Positions 8,823-16,889 of a stretch of DNA of 64,000 nucleotides are shown piece by piece. This DNA is from Streptomyces sp. LX-29 (lineage in GTDB: Bacteria > Actinomycetota > Actinomycetes > Streptomycetales > Streptomycetaceae). Position 1 is the first letter of the stretch. Each line of letters opens with the position of its first letter. The stretch lies in NCBI RefSeq assembly GCF_029541745.1, contig NZ_CP089746.1:4473559-4537558 (forward strand), in the 5' to 3' direction. Below the pieces are notes generated by a model. That model was given only the letters and a program-made list of their open reading frames with translations. It did no database searches and had not been told where the DNA came from. The position numbers and the translations under genes are program-made.

Positions 8823-9689
8823 ATGACCGCCCAGATTCTCGACGGCAAGGCCACCGCGGCCGCGATCAAGGCCGACCTCGTCTCCCGCGTGGAGGCGCTG
8901 AAGGCAGCCGGGCTCGCGCCCGGACTCGGCACCCTGCTGGTCGGCGAAGACCCCGGCAGCAAGTGGTACGTCGCGGGCAAGCACCGCGACTGCGCCGAGG
9001 TCGGCATCGCCTCCATCCGGCGCGAGCTGCCCGACACCGCCACCCAGGAGGAGATCGAGGCGGCCGTCCGGGAGCTCAACGAGAACCCGGAGTGCACCGG
9101 TTACATCGTCCAGCTGCCGCTGCCCAAGGGCATCGACACCAACCGGGTGCTGGAGCTGATCGACCCGGCCAAGGACGCCGACGGGCTGCACCCGATGAGC
9201 CTGGGCCGCCTCGTCCTCAACGAGACCGGCCCGCTGCCGTGCACCCCGTACGGCATCATCGAGCTGCTGCGCCGCCACGGCGTGGAGATCAACGGGGCGC
9301 ATGTCGTGGTCGTCGGCCGCGGCATCACCGTGGGGCGCTCCATCGGGCTGCTGCTCACCCGTCGCTCGGAGAACGCCACGGTCACGCTCTGCCACACCGG
9401 CACCCGTGACCTCTCCGCGCACCTGCGCCAGGCCGACATCATCGTGGCCGCGGCGGGGGTGGGTCACCTGATCAAGCCGGAGGACGTCAAGCCGGGCGCC
9501 GCGGTGCTCGACGTCGGTGTCAGCCGGGACGGCGAGGGCAAGATCATGGGCGATGTGGACCCGGGCGTGGCCGAGGTCGCCGGCTGGCTGTCGCCGAACC
9601 CCGGCGGCGTCGGCCCGATGACCCGCGCCCAGCTGCTCGTCAACGTGGTGGAAGCCGCGGAGCGGCAGGCGGCCGCGAAGTCCGGCTGA
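8823..9689 (+). CDS. folD: Bifunctional methylene-THF dehydrogenase/cyclohydrolase
   Basis: The 288-aa protein has usual FolD length. It interconverts 5,10-methylene-THF, methenyl-THF and 10-formyl-THF with NADP, supplying the formyl donor for PurN and PurH. The catalytic Tyr and Lys are in WYVAGKHRDC (near residues 45-50). GYIVQLPLPKGID (near 100), the NADP-binding VVGRGITVGRSIG (near 162) and the closing NPGGVGPMT are present. A GGGAGGATGGAACC ribosome-binding region precedes the ATG. DUF3017 follows after 18 bp, probably cotranscribed. Confidence 0.97.
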   Translation: MTAQILDGKATAAAIKADLVSRVEALKAAGLAPGLGTLLVGEDPGSKWYVAGKHRDCAEVGIASIRRELPDTATQEEIEAAVRELNENPECTGYIVQLPLPKGIDTNRVLELIDPAKDADGLHPMSLGRLVLNETGPLPCTPYGIIELLRRHGVEINGAHVVVVGRGITVGRSIGLLLTRRSENATVTLCHTGTRDLSAHLRQADIIVAAAGVGHLIKPEDVKPGAAVLDVGVSRDGEGKIMGDVDPGVAEVAGWLSPNPGGVGPMTRAQLLVNVVEAAERQAAAKSG

Positions 9690-9707
9690 GGAAAGGGAGC
9701 GTGCGCC

Positions 9708-10307
9708 ATGGGCGCTGAGGTGCGGTCGCCGGGTGCGGACGCGGACGACGGCGTGGAGCCGGGTGCGGTGACGACGGAGACGGGCAGCGGCACGAACGAG
9801 GGCCCCGGTACCGGCACGGACCCGGGCGCGAGCACGGGCGCGAGCACCGGTACGGACCCGGGCGCGGGTGCCGGCACGGGCCCGCGCACGGCCGTGGGTG
9901 AGCCCGCGGCCGCGCCGCGCCGCCTCTCCCGCCGTTTCCCGTTGATCACCCGGGACACCGCCCGCCCCGAGGGCGGCGGCCGGGCCGCGTCCGGTGCCGC
10001 CCCGGCGCCGGTGCGGCAGTGGCCGCTGCTGGCGGTGATGGGCGGCGCCGGCCTCGGCCTGCTGGTCGTGGCCCTCGACGCCTTCCGGGCCGGCACGATC
10101 ATCATCGGGCTGGCGCTGCTGCTCGGCGCGGTGCTGCGCTGGCTGCTGCCGGAGGTCGGGATGCTGGCGGTGCGCTCGCGCTTCACCGACCTGGCGACCT
10201 ACGGCGGTCTGGGCGCGGCCATCGTGCTGCTGTCGATGATGGCGCAGCCGGACCCCTGGCTCGAGGTGCCGTTCCTGGAGGACCTGGTGCACTTCACGGT
10301 CCGCTGA
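9708..10307 (+). CDS. DUF3017 membrane protein
   Basis: A 199-aa protein with a low-complexity N-terminus (residues 1-85, rich in Gly/Thr/Ala-Pro with repeated GTDPGAS-type units) and three hydrophobic helices at about 105-123, 126-143 and 163-180. This is the DUF3017 layout; the family is almost always directly downstream of folD in actinomycetes, as here. Function is unknown. A GGAAAGGGAG Shine-Dalgarno sits before the ATG. The N-terminal repeats are much more variable-looking than the membrane part. Confidence 0.85.
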   Translation: MGAEVRSPGADADDGVEPGAVTTETGSGTNEGPGTGTDPGASTGASTGTDPGAGAGTGPRTAVGEPAAAPRRLSRRFPLITRDTARPEGGGRAASGAAPAPVRQWPLLAVMGGAGLGLLVVALDAFRAGTIIIGLALLLGAVLRWLLPEVGMLAVRSRFTDLATYGGLGAAIVLLSMMAQPDPWLEVPFLEDLVHFTVR

Positions 10308-10411
10308 CCCCGCGGCGCACGGGCCGTGTGCGACTGACGCAGGTGAGGGCGCGCGCTTTTCACACCTTGGAGCGACCCGCTTCCGTTCATCGGAGGCGGG
10401 TCGCTTCATTT

Positions 10412-10444
10412 TCTCTAGATGTCGAGTATCTTGATGTCGAGATA
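10412..10444 (+). promoter_or_regulatory. Tandem palindromic operator upstream of icd
   Basis: TATCTTGATGTCGAGATA (10427-10444) is a near-perfect palindrome. A second, weaker copy (TCTCTAGATGTCGAGTAT, 10412-10429) overlaps its left side, shifted by 15 bp and identical at 13 of 18 positions. The pair ends 41 bp before the icd start. The same element in the opposite orientation (TATCTCGACACCAAGAGA) lies before mdh at 16842. A TTGA-centre-TCGA palindrome of this size suits a dimeric winged-helix regulator, but I cannot name one. Confidence 0.7.
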
Positions 10445-10485
10445 AGTGCCTGACTCAGTGACCCCGCGTGAGAGGGACGTTGCCC

Positions 10486-11703
10486 ATGGCCAAGATCAAG
10501 GTGGTCAACCCCGTCGTCGAGCTCGACGGCGACGAGATGACCCGCATCATCTGGCAGCTCATCAAGGACAAGCTGCTCCTGCCCCACCTCGACGTCGACC
10601 TGCGCTACTTCGACCTCGGCATCCAGCACCGCGACGCCACCAGCGACAAGGTCACGGTCGACGCGGCGCGCGCCATCAAGGAGCACGGGGTCGGGATCAA
10701 GTGCGCGACGATCAACCCGGACGAGGCGCGGGTCGAGGAGTTCGGCCTGAAGAAGATGTACCGCTCGCCCAACGGCACCATCCGCAACATCCTCGGCGGC
10801 GTCATCTTCCGCGAGCCGATCCTCATGGCCAACGTGCCCCGGCTGATCCCCGGCTGGACCAAGCCGATCGTGGTCGGCCGCCACGCCTTCGGCGACCAGT
10901 ACCGGGCGACCGATGTGAAGATCCCCGGCGAGGGCACGCTCACCATGACCTTCCAACCCAAGGACGGCTCCGAGCCGATGGAGTTGGATGTCTACGACTT
11001 CCCGGGTCCCGGCGTCGCGCTCTCCATGTACAACCTGGACCAGTCGATCCGGGACTTCGCTCGGGCGTCCTTCAGCTACGGCCTGAGCCGGGACTTCCCG
11101 GTCTACCTGTCCACGAAGAACACCATCCTGAAGGCGTACGACGGCCGCTTCAAGGATCTCTTCCAGGAGGTCTTCGACTCCGAGTTCAAGACCGAGTTCG
11201 ACGCCCGGGGCCTCACCTACGAGCACCGCCTGATCGACGACATGGTCGCCTCGGCGCTCAAGTGGGAGGGCGGCTACGTCTGGGCCTGCAAGAACTACGA
11301 CGGGGATGTGCAGTCCGACGTCGTCGCCCAGGGCTTCGGCTCGCTCGGGCTGATGACCTCGGTGCTGATGTCCCCCGACGGCCGGACGGTGGAGACCGAG
11401 GCCGCGCACGGCACGGTCACCCGCCACTACCGCCAGCACCAGCAGGGCAAGGAGACCTCGACCAACCCGCTCGCCTCGATCTACGCGTGGACGCGCGGCC
11501 TGGCGCACCGCGGCACGCTGGACGGCACCCCCGAGGTGGTCGACTTCGCGCGGAAGCTGGAGGAGGTCTGCGTCGAGACCGTCGAGGGTGGCCAGATGAC
11601 CAAGGACCTGGCGCTGCTGATCGGCCCCGAGCAGCCGTGGCTGACGACGGAGCAGTTCCTGGACGCGCTCGACACCGGGCTGCAGAAGCGGCTGCTGGAC
11701 TGA
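10486..11703 (+). CDS. icd: NADP-dependent isocitrate dehydrogenase (eukaryotic-type)
   Basis: ATG 10486 (MAKIKVVNPVVELDGDEMTR, 405 aa) has a GAGAGGGA ribosome-binding site; the track's earlier GTG adds six residues without a better site. The enzyme decarboxylates isocitrate to 2-oxoglutarate, making NADPH. Family motifs are those of the dimeric eukaryote-like IDH: SPNGTIRNILGGVIFREP, YEHRLIDDMVA, KNYDGDVQSDVVAQGFGSLGLM and TVTRHYR. This differs from the monomeric 740-aa IDH found in many actinomycetes. It stands alone behind the palindromic operator shared with mdh. Confidence 0.96.
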   Translation: MAKIKVVNPVVELDGDEMTRIIWQLIKDKLLLPHLDVDLRYFDLGIQHRDATSDKVTVDAARAIKEHGVGIKCATINPDEARVEEFGLKKMYRSPNGTIRNILGGVIFREPILMANVPRLIPGWTKPIVVGRHAFGDQYRATDVKIPGEGTLTMTFQPKDGSEPMELDVYDFPGPGVALSMYNLDQSIRDFARASFSYGLSRDFPVYLSTKNTILKAYDGRFKDLFQEVFDSEFKTEFDARGLTYEHRLIDDMVASALKWEGGYVWACKNYDGDVQSDVVAQGFGSLGLMTSVLMSPDGRTVETEAAHGTVTRHYRQHQQGKETSTNPLASIYAWTRGLAHRGTLDGTPEVVDFARKLEEVCVETVEGGQMTKDLALLIGPEQPWLTTEQFLDALDTGLQKRLLD

Positions 11704-11844
11704 GTGCGGGCCGGGTGCCGGCCGGCCGTCCCCCTCCCGCCCCCAGCCCCGCGCCCGCCGCCCACCGTGGGCACCGCGCGGGCACCGGCCGGCCGTCCAG
11801 CTCCTGCCCCACCGCGCCGCGTCGCCGGCCGCCGCGGGGCACCG

Positions 11845-11886
11845 GACGGCGGCCGGTCCCCTCCCCCGGGAGGACCGGCCGCCGTC
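11845..11886. terminator. Bidirectional terminator between icd and the PG-binding gene
   Basis: GACGGCGGCCGGTCC (11845-11859) and GGACCGGCCGCCGTC (11872-11886) form a 15-bp stem with a 12-base loop between two convergent genes (stops at 11703 and 11906). The other 140 bp after icd are C-rich with no further structure. Confidence 0.75.
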
Positions 11887-11905
11887 AGGTCGCCGTCGTG
11901 CCGGA

Positions 11906-12343
11906 TCAGCCGCTGCGCAGGTACTTCCAGGTCTTCTTGCCGACGACGCCGTCCTTCTTGATGTTGTGGGCACCCTGGAACTTCTTCACCGCGTTCGCGG
12001 TCCTGGTGCCGAACTTGCCGTCAATCGCACCGGGGTTGTAGCCCCAGCCCTTGAGCATGCACTGGGCCTCCGTCACGTGCTTGCCCGAGTTGCCCTTGCC
12101 GATCACGGCGGACATGGTGTTGCTGTAGTTGGCGGTCCAGCCCCACGTGCCCCCCTCCAGCTTCTTCCACTGGTAGCTGCCGCCCTTGGGGCAAGCGGCC
12201 TTCGCGTCGACGTCCTGCGGTGCCACGGTGGCGTGGCTCTTCTCCGTGGACGCGGCGAAGGCACCCGTGGACGGGCCGGCGAGCGCCAGTCCGCCGAAGG
12301 CGGCGACACTGGCGGCGAGCACGAGGTGCTTGCGACGGTTCAT
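11906..12343 (-). CDS. Secreted peptidoglycan-binding-like protein
   Basis: ATG 12343 follows an excellent AGGGGAGGAA site, giving 145 aa. Residues 1-31 are a Sec signal peptide (MNRRKHLVLAASVAAFGGLALAG, cleavage after AFA). The mature part has a Trp/Tyr-rich segment (SYQWKKLEGGTWGWTANY) and a PG_binding_1-like repeat (VTEAQCMLKGWGYNPGAIDG, FGTRTANAVKKFQ, KKTWKYLRSG). No catalytic domain is present, so it may bind cell wall or act as a ligand. Its mature domain is homologous to the outer domain of the divergently encoded HTH membrane protein at 12643, including the EAQC cysteine. Confidence 0.88.
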   Translation of the reverse strand: MNRRKHLVLAASVAAFGGLALAGPSTGAFAASTEKSHATVAPQDVDAKAACPKGGSYQWKKLEGGTWGWTANYSNTMSAVIGKGNSGKHVTEAQCMLKGWGYNPGAIDGKFGTRTANAVKKFQGAHNIKKDGVVGKKTWKYLRSG

Positions 12344-12415
12344 GGTCGGGTTCCTCCCCTGTGAACTGCCGGTCGGCGTATGCCGGTTGGCGCTACCGAG
12401 ATTGCAGGCCATTTC

Positions 12416-12516
12416 GGGACGCCGGCCAGCGCCCCGACGACCCTGGGACGCCGTGGGACGTCCCACGCGCCGACCTGCTGGGACGCCGGTCGGGGTGCGG
12501 ACGCCGTGGGACGCCG
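12416..12516. promoter_or_regulatory. Repeated GGGACGCCG elements in a divergent intergenic region
   Basis: The 9-mer GGGACGCCG occurs exactly at 12416, 12445, 12480 and 12508, with near-copies at 12455 (GGGACGTCC) and 12498. The copy at 12453-12466 forms a perfect 14-bp palindrome, GTGGGACGTCCCAC. All lie within 101 bp of the 299-bp space between the divergent secreted protein (start 12343) and the HTH membrane protein (start 12643). The spacing of 28-35 bp between exact copies suggests repeated binding of one regulator, possibly the HTH protein itself. Confidence 0.6.
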
Positions 12517-12642
12517 GGGCGGGCGCGCGGCTGACCGAAACCCGCCGCCGCCGGCCCGCGCGGGGAACTCGTACCGCCCCCGCGCCGCTCTATTCGGCAC
12601 AGAGGCAGACATCGGGGGATGTCGAACGCGAATGGGGGGATC

Positions 12643-13392
12643 ATGTCGCGTTGGAAAGAGCTGCCGGAAAGACTGGACCCACGGGTCCGGCAACTCGTCG
12701 TGCAGTTACGGCGCCTGAAGGACCGGGGCGGGCTCAGCCTCTCCTCTCTGGCGACGCGCACGGGCTACAGCCGCTCCTCCTGGGAGCGGTACCTCAACGG
12801 AAAGGCGCTGCCGCCGCGGGACGCGGTGGAGGGGCTGGCGCGGGCCGCCGGGGCCGACCCGACCCGGCTGCTGGTGCTGCACGAGCTCGCCGAGGAGGCG
12901 TGGGGCAGGGACAGGGACGAGGCCGGCGGCACGGGCACGGACGAGGACGAAGGCCGCCGCCGGCGCCGACCCGTGGCACTCCTCGCGGCCCTCGTCGTGG
13001 TGCTCGCCACGGCGGCCGTGGCGCTGCCGGCCGTGGCGCCCTGGAGGGACGACGGCGCGCGCGGCGCCGGGGAGCCGACGCGGGGGCCGCACGGGAGCGC
13101 CTCCTTCGCGCCCACCCCCGGCAGGACGTACAGCTGCGAGATCCGCCGTGAGGACGGCCTGTTGCAGGCGGGCCACAGCACCACCCGGGACGCCATCCTC
13201 CAGATGAGCACGGCCGGGTGGGACGTGGCCGAGGCGCAGTGCCTGCTGCGCCGCCACGGCTTCGACCCCGGCGGTGTCGACGGCGTCTTCGGCGACCGCA
13301 CCGAGCGGGCCGTCAAGCGCTTCCAGAAGAGGTCCGAGCTGGTCGTGGACGGCAAGGTCGGTCCGCACACCTGGAAGGCGTTGCGCGGGTGA
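12643..13392 (+). CDS. HTH-TM-peptidoglycan-binding membrane regulator
   Basis: ATG 12643 has a GGGGGGA site directly upstream and matches the start of the paralogue at 14566 (MxRWxELPExLDP). The 249-aa protein has an XRE-like helix-turn-helix at about 15-70 (TRTGYSRSSWERYLNGKALPPRDAVEGLA), an acidic then Arg-rich linker, one TM helix (about 110-130) and an outer PG_binding_1 domain (about 160-248: VAEAQCLLRRHGFDPGGVDGVFG, TWKALRG). Topology puts the DNA-binding domain inside. I infer a one-component transmembrane sensor of envelope state. The GTG of the next paralogue overlaps its stop. Confidence 0.85.
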   Translation: MSRWKELPERLDPRVRQLVVQLRRLKDRGGLSLSSLATRTGYSRSSWERYLNGKALPPRDAVEGLARAAGADPTRLLVLHELAEEAWGRDRDEAGGTGTDEDEGRRRRRPVALLAALVVVLATAAVALPAVAPWRDDGARGAGEPTRGPHGSASFAPTPGRTYSCEIRREDGLLQAGHSTTRDAILQMSTAGWDVAEAQCLLRRHGFDPGGVDGVFGDRTERAVKRFQKRSELVVDGKVGPHTWKALRG

Positions 13393-14288
13393 GCCGGGGG
13401 ACGCGCACGGCAGGAGGCGATCCGGCGGCCCGCGCGCCGGAGTGCGTACGGCTGGCCGAGGGGCTGCGCGAGCTGCGGTCGCGCACGGGGCTGAGCCTGG
13501 CCGCGCTCGCCGCCCGCACCGCCTACAGCAAGTCGTCCTGGGAGCGTTATCTCAACGCCAAGAAGCTGCCTCCCCGGCAGGCCGTGGAGGCGCTGTGCGC
13601 GCTGGCGGACGAGCCCGCGGGACGGATGGTGGCGCTGTGGGAGCTGGCGGAGGCGGAGTGGAGCGGGCGCGCACAGAGCGCGCCGGCGGCCGGTGGCGGG
13701 GACGGGACCCCGCCGCCGCGCGGGGACGCGCCGGACCCGCCGCCCGGCCCCTCTCCGGAGGGCCGCCGCCGCTCCCGCCGCCGGTGGGCCGCCGTCCTCG
13801 CGGCCCTGTGCGCGCTGGCGGCCGTCGTGGTCCTCGCGGTGGCGGCGCCGTTCGGCGAGGGTTCCGCCGCGGGCGCGGGCGCCCGGCACCCCGCCCACGG
13901 CACCTCTCCGCCGCCGGCCGGCTGCTCCGGCGCGGGGTGCGCCGGCAAGGACCCGGAGGCGATGGCCTGTGGCACCCAGGAGCGGGTGCGGACGCTCGGC
14001 CCGACCCGGCGGACTCCCACCGGGGCCCGGATGGAGATCAGGTACAGCGCCGAGTGCCGCGCCGCCTGGGGCCGGATCTGGAACGCCCGGCCCGGGGACG
14101 CCGTCGGCGTCTCGGCGCCCGGCCGGCCCGCGCAGTGGGCGACGGTACGGGACGACTACGACGCGGCGGGCTATCTCTACACCCTCATGGTCGGGGTCGA
14201 AGAGCGCCCGCGCGGGCTGTCGGTGTGCTTCCGGCCGAAGGGCGCCAAGGCGACGGATGGCGCGGATGATATGTGCTTCGGCCCTTGA
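13389..14288 (+). CDS. HTH-TM-DUF2690 membrane regulator, second paralogue
   Basis: GTG 13389 overlaps the upstream stop (GTGA), giving 299 aa. An XRE-like HTH (about 25-75, AARTAYSKSSWERYLNAKKLPPRQAVEAL) is followed by a Pro-rich linker, a TM helix at about 133-153 and an outer DUF2690 domain from about 179 (CSGAGCAGKDPEAMACG, RMEIRYSAECRAAWGRIW) with several cysteines that could form disulfides. The HTH is closely similar to those of the genes on either side, so the family arose by duplication with sensor-domain swapping. The ligand is unknown. It is translationally coupled to the first paralogue. Confidence 0.85.
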   Translation: MSRGTRTAGGDPAARAPECVRLAEGLRELRSRTGLSLAALAARTAYSKSSWERYLNAKKLPPRQAVEALCALADEPAGRMVALWELAEAEWSGRAQSAPAAGGGDGTPPPRGDAPDPPPGPSPEGRRRSRRRWAAVLAALCALAAVVVLAVAAPFGEGSAAGAGARHPAHGTSPPPAGCSGAGCAGKDPEAMACGTQERVRTLGPTRRTPTGARMEIRYSAECRAAWGRIWNARPGDAVGVSAPGRPAQWATVRDDYDAAGYLYTLMVGVEERPRGLSVCFRPKGAKATDGADDMCFGP

Positions 14289-14565
14289 GGCGCAGGGAGT
14301 TCGGACCTACGTTCCTCGAAAGTCTCCACCGCGCGCGACCGCTCCCTGGCCTGTGGTCGTTCTGGGATACTGCTCGCCCAAGGGGCGCAAAAGGGGTACG
14401 AGCGGGGGGCGGCAACCCCCCGATGCGCCCCGGGGTGGGGGAACTGCCGCCTCGAGCGGACGCATCTCCTGGGGTATCCGATACGGGTCGCCAGGGAGCG
14501 TCGCCCGGCGCGGGGCCGAAGGAGAAACCGCAGGGCACCGACACGGGGGGACAGGGGGAGGCACC

Positions 14566-15699
14566 ATGCCTCGTTGGAGGGAGTTGCCGGAGGAACTCGA
14601 CCCGCAGGTGCGGGAGTTCACGGGGCAGCTGCGGCGGCTCGTGGAGCGCGGCGGCATGAGCGTCGCGACGGTCGCGGACCGCACCGGGTACAGCAAGACA
14701 TCGTGGGACCGCTATCTCAACGGCCGGCTGCTGCCCCCGCGCGGGGCGGTCGAGGCGCTGGCCGAGGCGACGGGGACCGACGTCGCCCATCTGACCACGC
14801 TGTGGGAGCTGGCGGAGCGGGCCTGGAGCCGCTCCGAGATGCGCCACGACGTGACCATGGAGGCCATACGGGTGGCCCAGGCGCGGGCGGCGCTGGGGGA
14901 GTTCGGCCCACCCGCGCAGGCGAGGCGGACGAGTTCGAACGGCCACCCGAGCGAGCGGGTGGACGGGATGGCGGCGGCGGGCGCGGCCGGGCCCGTCGCC
15001 CCCGCCCCGGCGGTCCGCCCTGCCCCGCCGCCTCTCGAACGCTTAGTGGTCACGCCGCCCTCGGCGGTGGTCCCGTCCTCCCCGCCGCCGGCCTCCGCCG
15101 CCCCGTCGCGGCCGCCGGCACCGCCGGCCGGCGACCCGGAGCGGCCCGCCCCACCCCAGCCGCCCGAGGGGCAGCGCCGGCGCACGGCCGCGATGTTCGT
15201 GGCGGGCGTGGTGGGGGCGATCCTGGTGGTGGCCTCCGGGGTGCTGCTCTTCGGCGCCGACGAGGAACCCGCAGAGAACCGGGGACAGCCCTCCGCCACG
15301 CCCAGCACCGCCGGCGCGGCGCTCCCCAGCGGGGTCAGGTGCGCCGGGAAGGACTGCACCGGCAAGAACCCGGAGACCATGGGCTGTGGCGGCCAACAGG
15401 CCCGGACGACGGCCAACGCGACCGTCGGCGACACCTACGTCGAGGTCCGCTACAGCGAGGTGTGCGGCGCCGCCTGGGCCCGGATCACCCGGGCCGCCCC
15501 CGGCGACTCGGTGCAGGTCTCGGCGGCCGGGAAGAACGGCGGCGGGGCCCGTACCCAGAGCGCGGACGTCAACGCCGACGGGGATGCCTACACCCAGATG
15601 CTCGCGGCCGCGTCGGCGGCGGAGGTCAAGGCGTGCGCGACGCTCGCCGACAGCACGACGGGCTGCACCCGCCCGGTCGAGGCGAGCGCGTCCCCCTGA
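14566..15699 (+). CDS. HTH-TM-DUF2690 membrane regulator, third paralogue, with a TTA codon
   Basis: ATG 14566 follows an ACAGGGGGAGG site; 377 aa. The HTH is at about 15-75 (DRTGYSKTSWDRYLNGRLLPPRGAVEALA). A long Ala/Pro-rich linker precedes the TM helix (about 205-226, AAMFVAGVVGAILVVASGVLLF). The outer DUF2690 domain starts near 258 (VRCAGKDCTGKNPETMGCG, YVEVRYSEVCGAAWARI). An in-frame TTA leucine codon at 15043-15045, in the linker, makes it a likely bldA target tied to development. It is separated from the second paralogue by 277 bp holding a G6/C6 hairpin (14404-14421) and the short palindrome GTATCCGATAC (14474). Confidence 0.87.
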   Translation: MPRWRELPEELDPQVREFTGQLRRLVERGGMSVATVADRTGYSKTSWDRYLNGRLLPPRGAVEALAEATGTDVAHLTTLWELAERAWSRSEMRHDVTMEAIRVAQARAALGEFGPPAQARRTSSNGHPSERVDGMAAAGAAGPVAPAPAVRPAPPPLERLVVTPPSAVVPSSPPPASAAPSRPPAPPAGDPERPAPPQPPEGQRRRTAAMFVAGVVGAILVVASGVLLFGADEEPAENRGQPSATPSTAGAALPSGVRCAGKDCTGKNPETMGCGGQQARTTANATVGDTYVEVRYSEVCGAAWARITRAAPGDSVQVSAAGKNGGGARTQSADVNADGDAYTQMLAAASAAEVKACATLADSTTGCTRPVEASASP

Positions 15700-15732
15700 C
15701 CCTCACGGGTGAATTTCCGCGCGGACGGCCGA

Positions 15733-15763
15733 ACGGGCGAGCCCCCGAGGGGAGCTCGCCCGT
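15733..15763. terminator. Hairpin between convergent genes
   Basis: ACGGGCGAGC (15733-15742) and GCTCGCCCGT (15754-15763) pair, extended inside by CCCC/GGGG. It sits between the third HTH gene (stop 15699) and the convergent secreted protein (stop 15790) and probably terminates both. Confidence 0.65.
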
Positions 15764-15789
15764 GGTGTGACGCCCGACCGGTCGCCGGA

Positions 15790-16389
15790 TCAGCCGATGT
15801 GGGAGCTGAACGTGCCGTCCGCCGTGAGCACGACGGCCATCCCGTGGCCGCTGAGGAGCCCGGTGGCCCAGGAGTCGTCGTTCGTCTGCAGCGTGCCGAT
15901 CACATAGCCCTCGGAGATGATCTGCATCCGGTAGTGGTCGCCCACCTTGGTGACCTTGGCGGTGGAGCCGTCCACCAGCTTGAATGTGCCGGGGCCGTAC
16001 TGCGCGCCGCCCAGCCACGAGCGCACCTGGCCGTCGGCGGTGAGCACCGCGAACATCCCCTGGGCGCTCTGGACACCGGTGTCCTTCCCGTTCGCGTCGA
16101 GCGTGGCCACCACATGGCCGCCGGAGAAGACCTGCATGGAGTAGTGGAGGTCTCCCCGCTTGGTGATCTTGCCGGTGGTGCCGTCGGCCAGCTTGACGGT
16201 CCGGGTCGCCGCGGCGAACGAGCCCTTGCCCTTGCCCTTCGCCGCGGAGGCGGACACCGAGGCGACGGGGGCCGTCTTCCCGTGGTCGGCGGCGACGGCC
16301 GCGCCCGCCGGGCCCAGCAGTGCGGCGGCCAGGGCGGCGGTGCCCAGGGCGCGGACGGCGGTACGGCGGCGGATCTTCAGAATCGACAT
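15790..16389 (-). CDS. Secreted protein with a duplicated ~63-aa domain
   Basis: ATG 16389 has a CCAGGAGAT site; 199 aa. Residues 1-33 are a signal peptide (RRRTAVRALGTAALAAALLGPAG, cleavage near AVA-AD). After a Lys/Gly-rich linker come two copies of one domain, at about 65-127 and 136-199. Each runs VKLxDGTTxKxTKxGDxHYxMQ, then GxVxxTLxxN, then GMxxVLTADGxxxS. I do not recognise the family; the repeated beta-rich pattern suggests a small beta fold. It may be a structural or inhibitor-like exoprotein. The gene is monocistronic. Confidence 0.82.
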   Translation of the reverse strand: MSILKIRRRTAVRALGTAALAAALLGPAGAAVAADHGKTAPVASVSASAAKGKGKGSFAAATRTVKLADGTTGKITKRGDLHYSMQVFSGGHVVATLDANGKDTGVQSAQGMFAVLTADGQVRSWLGGAQYGPGTFKLVDGSTAKVTKVGDHYRMQIISEGYVIGTLQTNDDSWATGLLSGHGMAVVLTADGTFSSHIG

Positions 16390-16489
16390 GCGGATCTCCT
16401 GGTCAGGGAGGGGGGACAGTGGTCGTCGCATGCCGCGTGCGCTTCCCGTGTGGGGCGGTGAGGCGAGGCGGCCGTGCAGCAACGAAGTT

Positions 16490-16517
16490 AGAGATCGTCT
16501 CCGGCGGAATGATCTCT
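16490..16517 (-). promoter_or_regulatory. Inverted repeat upstream of the secreted-protein gene
   Basis: AGAGATC (16490-16496) and GATCTCT (16511-16517) are perfect inverted arms 14 bp apart, about 100 bp upstream of the start at 16389. It is a candidate operator. A second 10-bp inverted repeat, GGCCGTCTGC at 16685 with GCAGACGGCC at 16716, lies further along and looks like a hairpin. Nothing else recognisable is in 16390-16840; no ORF there looks coding. Confidence 0.4.
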
Positions 16518-16841
16518 TCTGTGTAACGGCCACCCGTCGGCGGGATCGCGGTTTCCCCACGTTCATCACGGTGGGCCTTGCCGGGCCCGGATTCGCCCGC
16601 ACTTTTCCGTCCACGGCCACGCATACGCCCGCCGATTCCGGGCAGGCGCTTCGCAAGCCCCCCACGGGTGAGCCGCCGCCAGGCGGCCGTCTGCGCACCC
16701 CTCCCATCCATGCCGGCAGACGGCCGTCTCGCGGTGCCCGAGGCCGTCACGCCGGCGCCCGTGGCCCGCGCGGGACGCGGTGAGGAGTGACACAGAGGGG
16801 TGGGGGGCCGGGCGTGGTCCGGTCGGATAGCCTGACGCCGG

Positions 16842-16859
16842 TATCTCGACACCAAGAGA
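16842..16859 (+). promoter_or_regulatory. Palindromic operator upstream of mdh, matching the icd element
   Basis: TATCTCGACACCAAGAGA is the reverse complement of the icd element with two changes (16 of 18 positions equal). It ends 30 bp before the mdh ATG, a usual operator or promoter position. Conservation over two unlinked TCA genes suggests one regulator. Confidence 0.7.
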
Positions 16860-16889
16860 TCGATCAAAAACCCAGCGCAGGAGACCGCC

